Origin: a virus
DNA: 36,475 nt
Reading direction: 5' to 3' (one strand)
Virus record (IMG/VR): IMGVR_UViG_3300030103_004447
Coordinates: 1-36,475 of that record
A model generated the notes under the pieces. It saw only the letters and a list, made by a program, of their open reading frames with translations, was not told the DNA's origin and did not search any database. Below, in pieces: positions 13,801-22,951 of the stretch (positions within the stretch are counted from its first letter, which is position 1; every line of letters starts with the position of its first letter). The position numbers and the translations under genes are program-made.

Positions 13801-16800
13801 GCGTCAATAAGACCCCTTGTCCAACTTTCGTTTTCTGGAGTTGCTTTCAGTGGTTTTTTGCCGTCCCACTTTCTTAGGTCTTTTCTAATTTTTTCTAAGT
13901 CAAAACGAGAATCAGCCAGTCTTGCACCTGCAATAGTTTCAAAGTTTTGATTAACTACTTTATTTAACGCAGCAACAACTCTTGGTACGTCTTTAGCTGG
14001 GAAGTTTTGAATTTGCGCTAGCAGATTACCCGTAGATGTATCGAGAGCACGAGCGGTCCCCAAATAACCATTTGGCATACGAGTATAATCATTTAGATCA
14101 AAATCAGACGGCACCAGAGGCGTAACTTTTCGTGTGCCCCTAACAATTTCGCCGTCAGGTAATTTAATATCTCTTTGATATAATACAGGTGCGTCGATAG
14201 CTAAAACATAGTTTCCGTCATCAACATGATATCCAAAAGTGGCTTTAATTGCTTTGTAGTATTCGCCTTTTTTGGCTCGCATATTAGTGTCGGCAATAAG
14301 CCGAATAACATCGCCTACATTTTTTTCTGCCTCATCAAGTTCTGCTAGTTGCCTGTCACGACTTTCTACTAGTTTGCGATCAAAGTTTTCTTCAGCAGAC
14401 AGTCTTTCTATATCTGTATCAGATATTTCACGACTGGCTTTAAGCTCAATTTGAGCCATTGTTTCTTTAGAGGTTTCTAGCTCAAGTTTAGCTTCTGCAA
14501 CCCTAGTCTCCGCTGCACTTATTTTAAGTTCGTCTTTGATTCGGCGCTGTTCAATCTCTGCAACAAGAGATGGGTAGGAGCGAGACTTGCCTTTAACTAG
14601 CTTCCCTGTGGAAGCGCTAAGTGTGTACTGAACTTTTGGGTCTTCAAACTCAGCCTTTGCTTTTGCCTGCCTTTTACGGGCTTTCTCCAGGTCTTTTTCG
14701 AGTTGTTTTGTTTTCCTGTAAGCTTTTACTACCGGGTTATTGCGATTGCCTTTTGCGAAACTTTCGATGGTTTGCCCAGGCTTAACGATGCCTTCGTTTT
14801 GAGCTTGTCGAAAAAGCTCATCGGCATCCATTCTAGCTAACTCTAATTGCCCTTCTATTCTTGTTGGCGCTGACTCGGCTTCTAAAAACTCTTCTGTTCT
14901 GGTAAGTTTAGTTCCTTTTGCCCGTTGTTTTCTTCGGTCAAGAACCTGACTGCTTATTGTGTCTAAATCATTGTTGTATCGTTTATCTGCCGCTTCTCGA
15001 AGAGTTGCCACATCACTTTGTGCACGAGTTACTGAGCCACGAGCGGTGAGCATCTCCTTTTCAGCTTCTTTTATTGCAGATGCGTTGTTTTTATTTTCAA
15101 ATCTTTGTGCCTCTTTGCGCCTTTTTTCTTCAAAGTTATTAATAACTCTTTGACGATCTTTTTCTAATCCTTCTTTGCGTAAATTAAAATCATCATAAAT
15201 AAGATTTAAAGTAGCATCGTTGCGGGTAACAGGAATCATTCCACCAAAATCACCCCGCTCAATAAACTCATTCATAGCGGTATTTTGGGCTGTTAAATAA
15301 ACTCGTCTCGCTTCAGCTTTTTCCGGGCTACCCAAAGGCAGTGCTTTATATCTAGCTTTTAAATCAGAAACAGACGCATCAGCGTGCCAATAGAGTTCAG
15401 CAACTTTTTCAGCCGCTCCATCTGCATCAATTGCTCTTTCTAAATCTTCTCTATCTAAAGACCGTCCAGAGCGCCGAGCATCATCTAATGCAACTTCTAA
15501 AGCAGACTTAGCGCTTTGAGCTCTAGCCAGCATCTCTGATGTGTTGTTAGTTACAGCATCACCGCCAGGCGTTGTTGTAGCAGCAATATCATCAAAGAAT
15601 CGCCTGCTTCTAGCACTGCCCCGGAAAGCGCCTTTGACACCTTTACCAACACCGCCCATAAGGCCTGCAATAAATACATCACCTTCGCCGCCTAGTGGAA
15701 AGCCTAGTGCTGCTCCTTGTACCGCCCCAACAGTGCCTTGGGCTATACCATAGCGATCGATAACCTCTAAAAACTTGCTGTCTGCATATTTACCACGAGC
15801 AGTATCTAGCCAATTCTCCAGCATACCTCGCTGCTGTTTAGTCATAATGTCATCAGCACGGTTAGCAATTTCAAGAATTTGACTGTCGCTAAACCCTGCT
15901 TTTTCTGCCATTTTTTTTAGGCGGTTCAAACCACGGGTAGCTCCCGCAACTTTAGCAACCTGAAAAGCTTTCATCACAGGAATAAAAGCCAGTATAGTTC
16001 CTACTGGCTCATTTTTAGCCTGTCGTTTAAATGATTCTAAGTCAGTAAAACCACCGAGCCAACCAGCAAAACCGCCAAACAAAGCAGCGCCTGATTGAAA
16101 GCCTTTTTGATCCATTAAAAGTTTTGCTTCATCTTGGTCAATTTTTCCAGCAGCGACGAGATCAGCAAGATTGTCAATCTGCGCAGTTTTAGACGGATTC
16201 GCAATAACACTAGTTAACGCATACAAGCCTTGAGCTATGTCAGAAAGTTCAGCACCAATGCGTTGATGCAATCTTGGGCTAGCTTTTAGTCTTTGTTCTT
16301 GTTCAGTAACTAAAGCCTGACGAGATTCCCTAGCCTTCGTTTCGTGATCAATTTCGAAGCCAGTTCCTTTTAGGGCGGTGTCTAACCAAGTTGTAAAATC
16401 TTTATATGTATTTTCACTGTTTAAACGCTCTTCAACTCGCATGGTGTTTTGAATATCTTTGAGCAGTTTTTTTTGCACTTCGTTTGTAGGTCTAAAGTAA
16501 CCTTTTTCGAGGACTTTGCCTGTTTTATCAATCTTACCAAAGGTCTGCTGAAGGGTTGCGTAATTGTCATCAAACCCCTCGTCTCTGCCGGTGATATCAG
16601 CTAACTCATTCATTGCCTCACGGCGGCGACGAAGAGTAGATTCCATTAATGATTTGTACTGTGGAGTATCTTTTAGTTTTCGTTGTTTGTCTAAATCAGA
16701 TGGCTGATTCAATAAAGCAGTGGCTAAACCACGAGCAGTTTTATCGCTTAGGTACGAAAAAATGCCTTCGTCATCTTCAGCGGCGGGCCTAATGCCCATC

Positions 16801-17510
16801 AAATCAGCTAAGCCGGTAATAACACCAATAGTACCACCGGTAACACCAGCGGACGCTCCGTAACCATCAAGCGCTTTGCGAGCATCAACAAGCCTATCTG
16901 CGATTTCTTTTTCTTTATTACCAAGTGTAGGCAAAGGTGATCGCTGACCTGCTAACGATTGATTGAGACTTCGTTCAAAACCCGTTGTAGCACCACGGCC
17001 CCTAGTAGTCTCAACTTTATCAAGCTGATAATTAGCCAACGATGCTTCAACATACTGATCTATGAGATCCATATTAGCAGAAGGAGCCTGAGATCTAAGA
17101 ATTGCTCGGGATGCATCTTTAGCTTTTTGTTCTGCTTTTAGCTCTGGATCCCATTGCCAGTCATCATACTTACCCGCTGCCAAATTTTGGACATGATCTT
17201 TGATTAGCAGTTCATCAGTTTCATTAAGATTCTGGCGCATTGGCGGCAGGGGTAAATCAAACTGCTCATCTCTAAGCGTGCGGATATTTAAAATTCCACG
17301 CTGATAAAGATCGACAGCCAGTCCTTCATCAGGGCCAGAGTCTATGTACTCACCAATAGTAATTGGAAATTTTTGTTCGCCTGCATTGTCATCGAGATCA
17401 TCAATAACAATGCCTCGTCTAACTAAAGCATCTTGAATTTGATCATCGTTATAGCCCTGTTGCTCATAGCCGTAGATAATACTGTCTAACGTCTTTTGAG
17501 GAGTCGTCAT
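10851..17510 (-). CDS. Giant internal virion (ejection) protein, 2219 aa
   Basis: The largest gene, about 18% of the genome. The N-terminus is acidic (YGYEQQGYNDDQIQDALVRR). Gly/Ala-rich hydrophobic stretches occur near residues 215-240, 460-480 and 590-630 (VGAVQGAALGFPLGGEGDVF), a long charged coiled-coil belt spans roughly 780-1070 (EEKRRKEAQRFENKNNA), and the C-terminal half is mixed alpha/beta. No protease or polymerase motif was recognised. The position downstream of a separate lytic transglycosylase suits podovirus internal core proteins that are ejected and form a conduit through the envelope (T7 gp15/gp16 analogy). The start overlaps the upstream stop as TAATG. Confidence 0.82.
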   Translation of the reverse strand: MTTPQKTLDSIIYGYEQQGYNDDQIQDALVRRGIVIDDLDDNAGEQKFPITIGEYIDSGPDEGLAVDLYQRGILNIRTLRDEQFDLPLPPMRQNLNETDELLIKDHVQNLAAGKYDDWQWDPELKAEQKAKDASRAILRSQAPSANMDLIDQYVEASLANYQLDKVETTRGRGATTGFERSLNQSLAGQRSPLPTLGNKEKEIADRLVDARKALDGYGASAGVTGGTIGVITGLADLMGIRPAAEDDEGIFSYLSDKTARGLATALLNQPSDLDKQRKLKDTPQYKSLMESTLRRRREAMNELADITGRDEGFDDNYATLQQTFGKIDKTGKVLEKGYFRPTNEVQKKLLKDIQNTMRVEERLNSENTYKDFTTWLDTALKGTGFEIDHETKARESRQALVTEQEQRLKASPRLHQRIGAELSDIAQGLYALTSVIANPSKTAQIDNLADLVAAGKIDQDEAKLLMDQKGFQSGAALFGGFAGWLGGFTDLESFKRQAKNEPVGTILAFIPVMKAFQVAKVAGATRGLNRLKKMAEKAGFSDSQILEIANRADDIMTKQQRGMLENWLDTARGKYADSKFLEVIDRYGIAQGTVGAVQGAALGFPLGGEGDVFIAGLMGGVGKGVKGAFRGSARSRRFFDDIAATTTPGGDAVTNNTSEMLARAQSAKSALEVALDDARRSGRSLDREDLERAIDADGAAEKVAELYWHADASVSDLKARYKALPLGSPEKAEARRVYLTAQNTAMNEFIERGDFGGMIPVTRNDATLNLIYDDFNLRKEGLEKDRQRVINNFEEKRRKEAQRFENKNNASAIKEAEKEMLTARGSVTRAQSDVATLREAADKRYNNDLDTISSQVLDRRKQRAKGTKLTRTEEFLEAESAPTRIEGQLELARMDADELFRQAQNEGIVKPGQTIESFAKGNRNNPVVKAYRKTKQLEKDLEKARKRQAKAKAEFEDPKVQYTLSASTGKLVKGKSRSYPSLVAEIEQRRIKDELKISAAETRVAEAKLELETSKETMAQIELKASREISDTDIERLSAEENFDRKLVESRDRQLAELDEAEKNVGDVIRLIADTNMRAKKGEYYKAIKATFGYHVDDGNYVLAIDAPVLYQRDIKLPDGEIVRGTRKVTPLVPSDFDLNDYTRMPNGYLGTARALDTSTGNLLAQIQNFPAKDVPRVVAALNKVVNQNFETIAGARLADSRFDLEKIRKDLRKWDGKKPLKATPENESWTRGLIDAMGASIEPRGINDLKRIQLSVYGDLIVNQANPRLLLNTDTRSRFVSYALKTIHPQLEKAYGKATTKGQRNLEIRELEQELTNMVRDFAQTRSLGGDTTLGRGNYKFSRQVEVPNPDDPNVPLRKIESLEYDGPRGRKELDIENLFEDFAESELTAPQIARARQHAIRDTLYYTQRGMEGRIAVEEATLIASGVSREVWDKGGKSPEYIQGVYKKFLETGEMPAALKLAETKEGYILSANQNAVSRQILNDLVDNPEFNKKGMSTDEAAALIDQQLRTTADPKADRGQDYVRLGSDGAPDIPGVNRIGQRPVAEQGVGLTSTHNILQPEHLDDITTQIREGLEGPDSTTTIFMRRDVADSFGWMLGTNKTLQAMDSGNLAQLQVISTLFKWFKTAGSIVNPMTNYASNTKTLLINQGLNPVQAYLAPVETAALWSRYSAGLLKGTSLEKRFDRLVETGFTEQSVLGAEIDSMNLSLTSTGTNVTFAQSVEDLFKKGVVPGTGGKKVPGVQELTELQDRLYRRYGDELFKLTDSMIEWGKIEDRINNLSNSSGITFTDLNTGAGFSNSKVLGTIRKISDDDGNKYAVVMKYGKNRNKVIRVKSLDDPAAGNLIARAAMGHANSLYYDLSKTGSGIKMAKRLEALAIMPFTSWRTKALDIPMVKKGMFYRMFVDDNYMMSDDIRVNFAIYGEEAKRAMRRSFWTAVGKSGSEDYREIRPFMKPYAQRGIFTGSDADISFLLADSSNPIGGLMTAIEWMAESDQLIRDSLPEGTIANPTAGDRAFFRMIHGNASSGVAPTISKVVADLTGGGVLQQVVAAFAGYDTLRDRPIDSYDDYLLNLTRTIMPGYAVKLGLPTVATFGALPTDNYVKQFLDQTRSNVPFNIENMGRSPSQKILNNGDNFVTGINVLLARKFRRVDPFWFKNLAVNMVPRLKDMALRTSKELIKEGYGPETEKFQRNAKMIQDVIASYQRYAKTIGKALKARD

Positions 17511-18928
17511 TATCGAGCACCTTTATTACGACGATCTTTAAGTCTCTTAGCAGCGCCTGCGGGGCCATCTATTGGCAATGCTTCTGGCGCTAAATTATTA
17601 GGATCCCTAGATGCTCTTATTCTTTCTATGGCTTCTTTGAGTTCAGATTCAGTGTACCTTGACTGTTTAGTTTTTAACAAACGGAAAGCATCTAATTGTA
17701 ATCTGTCTTCCATAATTTGAGCTTTGTATTTTTTGCGCAAACGGACAAGTTCAGGGTCGTCGTTGTTTTCATCCAAGAGTGCGGGCAGGAACATTTCCAT
17801 GCCGCCCATTTGTTTCATGATTTGTTGGTCAGCATCACCCTCAATTTTTTCAATTGTTTCCCTTAGCGCTTTCATGCGTGTGTTAATCTGGCCTGCAATG
17901 TCATAATCTTTTTCACGTGCTGCCGGTTTGGCTGCTTCGCGCTCTATTCTGCCCTGGTTTTTTTTGCCTTCTAAAGCCACAGCATCTGCTGATTTTTGTC
18001 CTTGAAGACGCAAAGCACCTATTTGCTGATCCATGGCGTTAATACGACCTCTAAGTGACTGCTGCTTTTGATCGCTACGCCTCTTAGCCCTAGCTTTAGC
18101 TTGAGATGCAGACATTGCCTGTCGATTGAGCATACCAAGATTTGCAAAGTATTGACGAGCGGCGTTAACTCTTGGGCTTGTTTGGTCTGCGAACTGCTTA
18201 GCAAAGGCAGGGTTCATAATAGACGCAAGCTGAGAAGCCAGGTTGCTAGAAGTCATTTGGTTTTCTTGGTCTTGCTGATATGCTCGCTGTGCTAACTCAC
18301 GCATTAGATCTAAATCAGGTTGCGCATTATAAGCAGATTCAGAGTCCTGCTCGTATGTACTAAGGTATTCTTCTGCTTCTTGATTTAGCTCATTAACAAG
18401 CTTGTTCCGCTCGTTTGCGAGTGCTTGCAACACGGGAGTGTCGTAGAGAACATTGTCTACTTTATTGTTTGATGATTTAGCCAAAACTCCCTCAATTCTA
18501 GGGCTCCTGACCCCGGCTCGCTTTAAGGTTTTGTTTACATACCCTTGGGTTTCTTTTTCGTAGTGCTCGCCGCCGGGCAAAAAAATGCTTTCTAAGCCTC
18601 TTTGCTTTACCCTGCCTGGTCCCATGTTATACATAGCAAGCGTTACACCCCAGTCTTTGCCGGCTTGCTTGTTGTATATGTCCGACATGTACCTGGCTTG
18701 AGCTTCAATAGACTTTTCAGGGTTAAAAAAGTCCTCGTCTGTTTCTAGTCCGTAAGCATTACCGGTTTTTTTGATGAACTGAGTCAGGCCTTTTGCTCCC
18801 AGAGGAGAGACAGCGCGTGGGTTAAAGTTGCTTTCACTGCGAATCTGCTCACGCATAAGCGAAGCCGGAACGCCGTATTTTTTAGCGTACTTCTGTATGA
18901 GCGGTTCGTACTTGTCGCCACGGGCCAT
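17510..18928 (-). CDS. Internal virion protein with SLT lytic transglycosylase domain, 472 aa
   Basis: Residues about 5-135 are a soluble lytic transglycosylase domain: MREQIRSESNFNPRAVSPLG with catalytic Glu32, KGLTQF (46-51) and LAMYNMGPGRVKQ (97-109). It would open peptidoglycan during DNA entry. The remaining 330 residues are helical, Gln/Arg/Glu-rich (coiled-coil stretches AKARAKRRSDQKQQSLRGR, IKMRLD-like repeats near 350-440), as expected for a packaged core protein. It sits between two other ejection-protein genes and the 2219-residue protein. Confidence 0.88.
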   Translation of the reverse strand: MARGDKYEPLIQKYAKKYGVPASLMREQIRSESNFNPRAVSPLGAKGLTQFIKKTGNAYGLETDEDFFNPEKSIEAQARYMSDIYNKQAGKDWGVTLAMYNMGPGRVKQRGLESIFLPGGEHYEKETQGYVNKTLKRAGVRSPRIEGVLAKSSNNKVDNVLYDTPVLQALANERNKLVNELNQEAEEYLSTYEQDSESAYNAQPDLDLMRELAQRAYQQDQENQMTSSNLASQLASIMNPAFAKQFADQTSPRVNAARQYFANLGMLNRQAMSASQAKARAKRRSDQKQQSLRGRINAMDQQIGALRLQGQKSADAVALEGKKNQGRIEREAAKPAAREKDYDIAGQINTRMKALRETIEKIEGDADQQIMKQMGGMEMFLPALLDENNDDPELVRLRKKYKAQIMEDRLQLDAFRLLKTKQSRYTESELKEAIERIRASRDPNNLAPEALPIDGPAGAAKRLKDRRNKGAR

Positions 18929-18931
18929 CAG

Positions 18932-19843
18932 CTAGCGAGCCCCCGCTGCCTGGCGAAGAAGCTGTTGCAAAGCAACTCTACCAGCACTCTCACCGGAGTA
19001 GTCTGGTTGATTGGGATCTAGAAAACGAGCAATAGTTCTTGGGTCAATACCCCTACCAGCCAACGACTGAGCAAGGCGAACAGCTTGCGGGTTAGAGCCG
19101 CCTTGTATTGCATTTCTGATTGCCATTGTTAGCGGAGAGTCATCAGCACCCGGCACCTGAAGCGGTTGTAGTATTGGCATCCGATCCGCAACAGAAGGCT
19201 GTGTAGCTCCTTGTGATGGCTGATTAGCAGCTAGCAAAGGGGCAAGCATTGCGTTAATCATATTTACATTGTTTTGCTGATCAAGACGGGCACGCAGCAT
19301 CGCCATAAATTCTGGGTCTTCGCCAAATCTAGCCATGGCAGCAGCACTATCATCATCCATTACTTGCTGTTGGTCTGCTATGCGCAGGTCGTCATAGGGG
19401 GCCTGCCTGGTTGATGTAACAGGTGTTGTCGGGCCTGATCTGGAGACAACCCGCCCGACCGCTGCATCTTCTTTTTTAATGAGTTGATCAAAAGCTTTCG
19501 ACATAGCATCGGCTTCAGCGCTAGCATCACGAGCATTGAACATCATATCAGCCGTCATTTCCTGACGATCTAAACCTTGTGTTACTTGCTCGCTAGTAAG
19601 ACCCGGAGCCTGCATAAACTGATCATCAGCCATACGGTTTCTGGCTGCATCGCCTGCCGTCTTTGCTTTTTCTGCTGCTTTTTGTTGCTTTGCGTAATCT
19701 ATAGCAGCCTGTTGCAGGAACGCTTGGTTTAAGAACTGCGCAGATCGCTCAAGGTTAGCTTCACGCGCTGCCGCTTCTTGCCGGCGCTGAGCCAGCAGAG
19801 GATCTATACTTATGGTACTAGTTCTGGGTCTGATAATAGCCAT
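18932..19843 (-). CDS. Internal virion protein candidate, 303 aa
   Basis: Ala-, Gln- and Asp-rich, mostly helical (LAQRRQEAAAREANLERSAQ, YAKQQKAAEKAKTAGDAARN, DQLIKKEDAAVGRVV), with a Pro/Gln-rich middle and a helical C-terminus (QGGSNPQAVRLAQSLAGRG). No transmembrane or catalytic motif. Position and composition match the small internal core or ejection proteins encoded beside the transglycosylase in podoviruses. The start overlaps the upstream stop as TAATG. Function by context. Confidence 0.7.
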   Translation of the reverse strand: MAIIRPRTSTISIDPLLAQRRQEAAAREANLERSAQFLNQAFLQQAAIDYAKQQKAAEKAKTAGDAARNRMADDQFMQAPGLTSEQVTQGLDRQEMTADMMFNARDASAEADAMSKAFDQLIKKEDAAVGRVVSRSGPTTPVTSTRQAPYDDLRIADQQQVMDDDSAAAMARFGEDPEFMAMLRARLDQQNNVNMINAMLAPLLAANQPSQGATQPSVADRMPILQPLQVPGADDSPLTMAIRNAIQGGSNPQAVRLAQSLAGRGIDPRTIARFLDPNQPDYSGESAGRVALQQLLRQAAGAR

Positions 19844-20403
19844 TATCCGTACATAGCCCCCGCATTAGTGTATAGCTCTCTTTCAGCATCAGTAGTCGCA
19901 GCACCAGCCAAGTCTTCAAACGCTTTGCGCCGTTTTGTTTTGCTTGCGTTCGCAGTAAGAGCAGCCGTGATATTACCCTGCGCTCTTTCCCTGATATCGC
20001 CAGCACGTCCGGTGCGCAGGTTCTGCATGGCTGTCTGCAAGTTGCCGACTTGGCCTTGGATTGCCGCCTCGCCTTGCAAGCCTCGCATAAAGTTAATTCC
20101 GCTCATGCCACTGAGCCCGCTGCCTTGACCGGCAGCCAAACTGGCACCCAAAGCACTACCAACCGAGCCCTCAAGGTCGCTTATCTGACGTGTGTAATCT
20201 GCCAGGCCTTGTTTAAATAATTCGTCTTCTTCTTGGTTTTGTGCGGACATTGACATTTGCATAGGGTTGCCGCCGCCGAAAGCGTCTCCAATATCTTGAA
20301 AAGCGTCACCGCTAAACAAATACTTACCGCCCTCTACAACGTAAGGGATTGAAGCGGACACGCCAGCAGCAATCAAAGAAGCAGTCAAAGGGTCCATAGG
20401 CAT
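19843..20403 (-). CDS. Small internal virion protein candidate, 186 aa
   Basis: The N-terminus has a moderately hydrophobic helix (LTASLIAAGVSASIPYVVEG), then Gly/Met/Gln-rich linkers and helices with small residues (SVGSALGASLAAGQGSGLSG, IQGQVGNLQTAMQNLRTGRA). This resembles small membrane-active ejection proteins that insert first into the envelope (T7 gp14-like by analogy, not by detected homology). First of four consecutive ejection-protein genes. Confidence 0.68.
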   Translation of the reverse strand: MPMDPLTASLIAAGVSASIPYVVEGGKYLFSGDAFQDIGDAFGGGNPMQMSMSAQNQEEDELFKQGLADYTRQISDLEGSVGSALGASLAAGQGSGLSGMSGINFMRGLQGEAAIQGQVGNLQTAMQNLRTGRAGDIRERAQGNITAALTANASKTKRRKAFEDLAGAATTDAERELYTNAGAMYG

Positions 20404-20412
20404 AGCGATCTC

Positions 20413-22086
20413 CTATTCAACAAGCGCTTGCTTGCCATATATACATACAAAAACTCCGGAACCATTTCCAATGGTACCTTCGGCTGTTCCGGTATTTATA
20501 TCTAAATACGCAGCAGCGGCCGTGTCATACAAATTTATATTGCACCGAATTTCTATAAACTGCTCGGTGCCGTCCGTCTTTGGGTTGCCTTCAACAGCGC
20601 CGGGATTCAGAGCGTCTGCAACCCCACCACGCAGAGCCCCTCCTGTAGCATCCATCTCAGTACCAAAATAAAACGGACGCCCTTGAGGTACATACCCCAC
20701 ACCAAGCGGCACAGACGGGAAGGCGGCCGTGCTAAATGCAATGGGTGCAAAAAAATGATTAATGTATCCGTTGTTTGCTGCATAACTCACGTCTTTAGCG
20801 CCAACGTAACTAATCTGTGTATAATTTGCTTCAGCAGCGCGCACCTTGCAACCAAGAGCAACACCTAGATCCATGTGGACGCGATAAGTAGAAACCTGGC
20901 CATCTAAGAACATTTTATCCCAAAAGACGCCAATATGATGAATTGTGCCAGGAGCTAGAATTGGAATAACTGCTGCGTCCATAAAACTGTTGTGCCCCCT
21001 ACCGGGGTTTACAGAATTAGGTAGATCAAGATTTCTTCTACAATACCCGCTGGCAGAATTATAAACTTTAGCTGCGTCTGTTGCTGTTCGCCAAAGACTT
21101 ATACCTTCATCTTCAGGCACATTAAACAAAGGAACAGTCAGGCAAAAATATCCTTGATCCTCTAATAACGATTCCGCTCTGCCCCTGCGCTCAGAATCAC
21201 GAGTCAGACCACCTAATAAACCGTTGCGCACCTGACGATCAATCTGCTCAAAAGCGTCTTGCACGCCGTTTAGATTTGTTGATGTAGCTAAAATACTATT
21301 GCCAGCAGTCGGAGGAACTAAGACATTTGCAGCAAAAGATCGTGCACACTCATGGCTGAGCGGCACATTTTGAGGCCTTACGCTGTAAGTTGCATTGTCT
21401 CTTTGTACAATCGGAGCGCTAAAGCGAGCATGAACAACAAGGTTATCAATCCCTGTAACAGCGCCCACGGCTTGCGCCGGCAAAGTGCTATAATCTATAT
21501 CGATTGGACTTTCGATTATAATAGAAAGAAAATCATAAGCACCAATGTTTGCCCCAATATTAGCGGTTAGAGCAGGGTTGGGTCGGTTAACTATTTTTTC
21601 ATTAGTAAGATTTAGTGTCTGATTTGGAATGACGGCTTTACCACCACTACGACCAGCTTCAATTGTTACCTCAAGTGGAGATTCAAACGTGTCTGAGGTT
21701 GATGTGCTTGGCAGTCCATTATCAAGCCGAATGGGTTTGTTTTGATTCATGCAGTCAAACGAAATGCTAATTGATTCCAATACAATTTCAGGAGTGTCTG
21801 CACTCGAAAAAAAATCGGTATCGAAAAACTCCTGCCAAACAGGAAGTTTAAAAATAAACTGTTCTGGGCGTAAGTTGCCGTAAGGGTTATTTGAGTACCC
21901 ATTAAAAATGGCATCAGAATGTCGCACGCGATGAAGAACAACCGAAAAAACGGATCTGTTTTCTGTTCGTTGATCTTTAGAAATATTGCCGCTCAAAGCT
22001 GTGGCTGCCTGAGACAGGTTATTCCAAACCATTCCCGGTGTAAGCGGCTGACCTCTGGTAAGTTTGTTAAAGTTTACTTTAGCCAC
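20413..22086 (-). CDS. Virion structural protein, 557 aa, unknown
   Basis: Rich in Asn, Thr, Gly and aromatic residues with long beta-type stretches (HRVRHSDAIFNGYSNNPYG, PIRLDNGLPSTSTSDTFESP, YFCLTVPLFNVPEDEGISLW, QFIEIRCNINLYDTAAAAYL). No coiled coil, membrane segment or enzyme motif. The position between fibre/tail genes and ejection genes suggests a tail-associated or capsid-decorating protein. It overlaps the upstream 290-aa gene by eight bases. No family recognised. Confidence 0.72.
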   Translation of the reverse strand: MAKVNFNKLTRGQPLTPGMVWNNLSQAATALSGNISKDQRTENRSVFSVVLHRVRHSDAIFNGYSNNPYGNLRPEQFIFKLPVWQEFFDTDFFSSADTPEIVLESISISFDCMNQNKPIRLDNGLPSTSTSDTFESPLEVTIEAGRSGGKAVIPNQTLNLTNEKIVNRPNPALTANIGANIGAYDFLSIIIESPIDIDYSTLPAQAVGAVTGIDNLVVHARFSAPIVQRDNATYSVRPQNVPLSHECARSFAANVLVPPTAGNSILATSTNLNGVQDAFEQIDRQVRNGLLGGLTRDSERRGRAESLLEDQGYFCLTVPLFNVPEDEGISLWRTATDAAKVYNSASGYCRRNLDLPNSVNPGRGHNSFMDAAVIPILAPGTIHHIGVFWDKMFLDGQVSTYRVHMDLGVALGCKVRAAEANYTQISYVGAKDVSYAANNGYINHFFAPIAFSTAAFPSVPLGVGYVPQGRPFYFGTEMDATGGALRGGVADALNPGAVEGNPKTDGTEQFIEIRCNINLYDTAAAAYLDINTGTAEGTIGNGSGVFVCIYGKQALVE

Positions 22087-22951
22087 TTTGTAACGCCTCT
22101 TTATAAGCTATTGTAAATGTAACGTTTTCAGGAGTCCTCGCTATTAGTGAGTCTGTTGCACTTAGGCTTGCTGATTGGTAGATCACCAATCTAAATCTAA
22201 CTCTTGATCCTTGGTAAAAAGGAAGATCGATGTTCTTTTTTAACAAATAAAGAGACATTGGATTTGGAGAACCCGCTACTGCCGGGATCGTTCCGGCCTC
22301 TGACCCCCAAGGGGTTGTATTTCTTGAGCTACTCGGCACCATATCAGAACCGCTAGATTTGTAAGTGCCCGCATGAAAACGCTCTTGAAAATCTTGCAGC
22401 ACAAATTCTTTGCTGTTTAACGATCGGTCTTCAGCAGCAACAGCATCATCAGTATCTATAATGATACGAATTCGCTGGTAACTATTACCCGAGCCGTCTC
22501 TCATGGGCAGGCTATGAACACCGCCTTTTTGCCAATGAGCACCGGGAGCATTTATTCCAACGCCGTTAATCCACAAACAAACTGCATCTAAAATTACAGG
22601 CTTTGGAAACATTGTAGAAACAGTAAACACATTGGGAGTAGCATTGTTTTCATAGTCTGCTGGATATGGTTGCGTTAGACTGCTGCGTTTAAGCCCTTTT
22701 ACGCGTGGGTAGTTTTCATGCTGCAAAAACGGAGGCACCCTAGAATAACCAATTCTAGCTGGCGCATTGGCTACCCAATCAGCGCCAATATAAGTAAATG
22801 TCATGTAGTTTAAAGCATACTTTTGTTTGATGGCGGACAGAGGCACGTTGTTAATAAACTGCTCAACATCATCTAACGCTGTTTGTATTCGACTTCCGTC
22901 AATCGTGCCGCCAGCAGCAAACTGCTCATCTGTAATAACTCGATTGCTCAT
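22079..22951 (-). CDS. Virion structural protein, 290 aa, unknown
   Basis: The sequence starts MSNRVITDEQFAAGGTIDGS with an early helix (QTALDDVEQFINNVP), then beta-rich segments resembling a jelly-roll (TVSTMFPKPVILDAVCLWIN, YQRIRIIIDTDDAVAAEDRS, SRVRFRLVIYQSASLSATDS). No known motif. It lies between the beta-helix protein and the 557-residue structural protein, with short overlaps on both sides, suggesting a shared tail or fibre assembly. Function by context only. Confidence 0.7.
   Translation of the reverse strand: MSNRVITDEQFAAGGTIDGSRIQTALDDVEQFINNVPLSAIKQKYALNYMTFTYIGADWVANAPARIGYSRVPPFLQHENYPRVKGLKRSSLTQPYPADYENNATPNVFTVSTMFPKPVILDAVCLWINGVGINAPGAHWQKGGVHSLPMRDGSGNSYQRIRIIIDTDDAVAAEDRSLNSKEFVLQDFQERFHAGTYKSSGSDMVPSSSRNTTPWGSEAGTIPAVAGSPNPMSLYLLKKNIDLPFYQGSRVRFRLVIYQSASLSATDSLIARTPENVTFTIAYKEALQSG

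Noticed and set aside
14170-14185. TATAAT inside the giant gene as a promoter
   Set aside because: Antisense to the gene, no -35 and no gene to serve.
21486-21530. TATAAT boxes (21489-21494 and near 21525) as rightward promoters
   Set aside because: They lie antisense inside a structural gene with no -35 at a usual distance and no rightward gene downstream.
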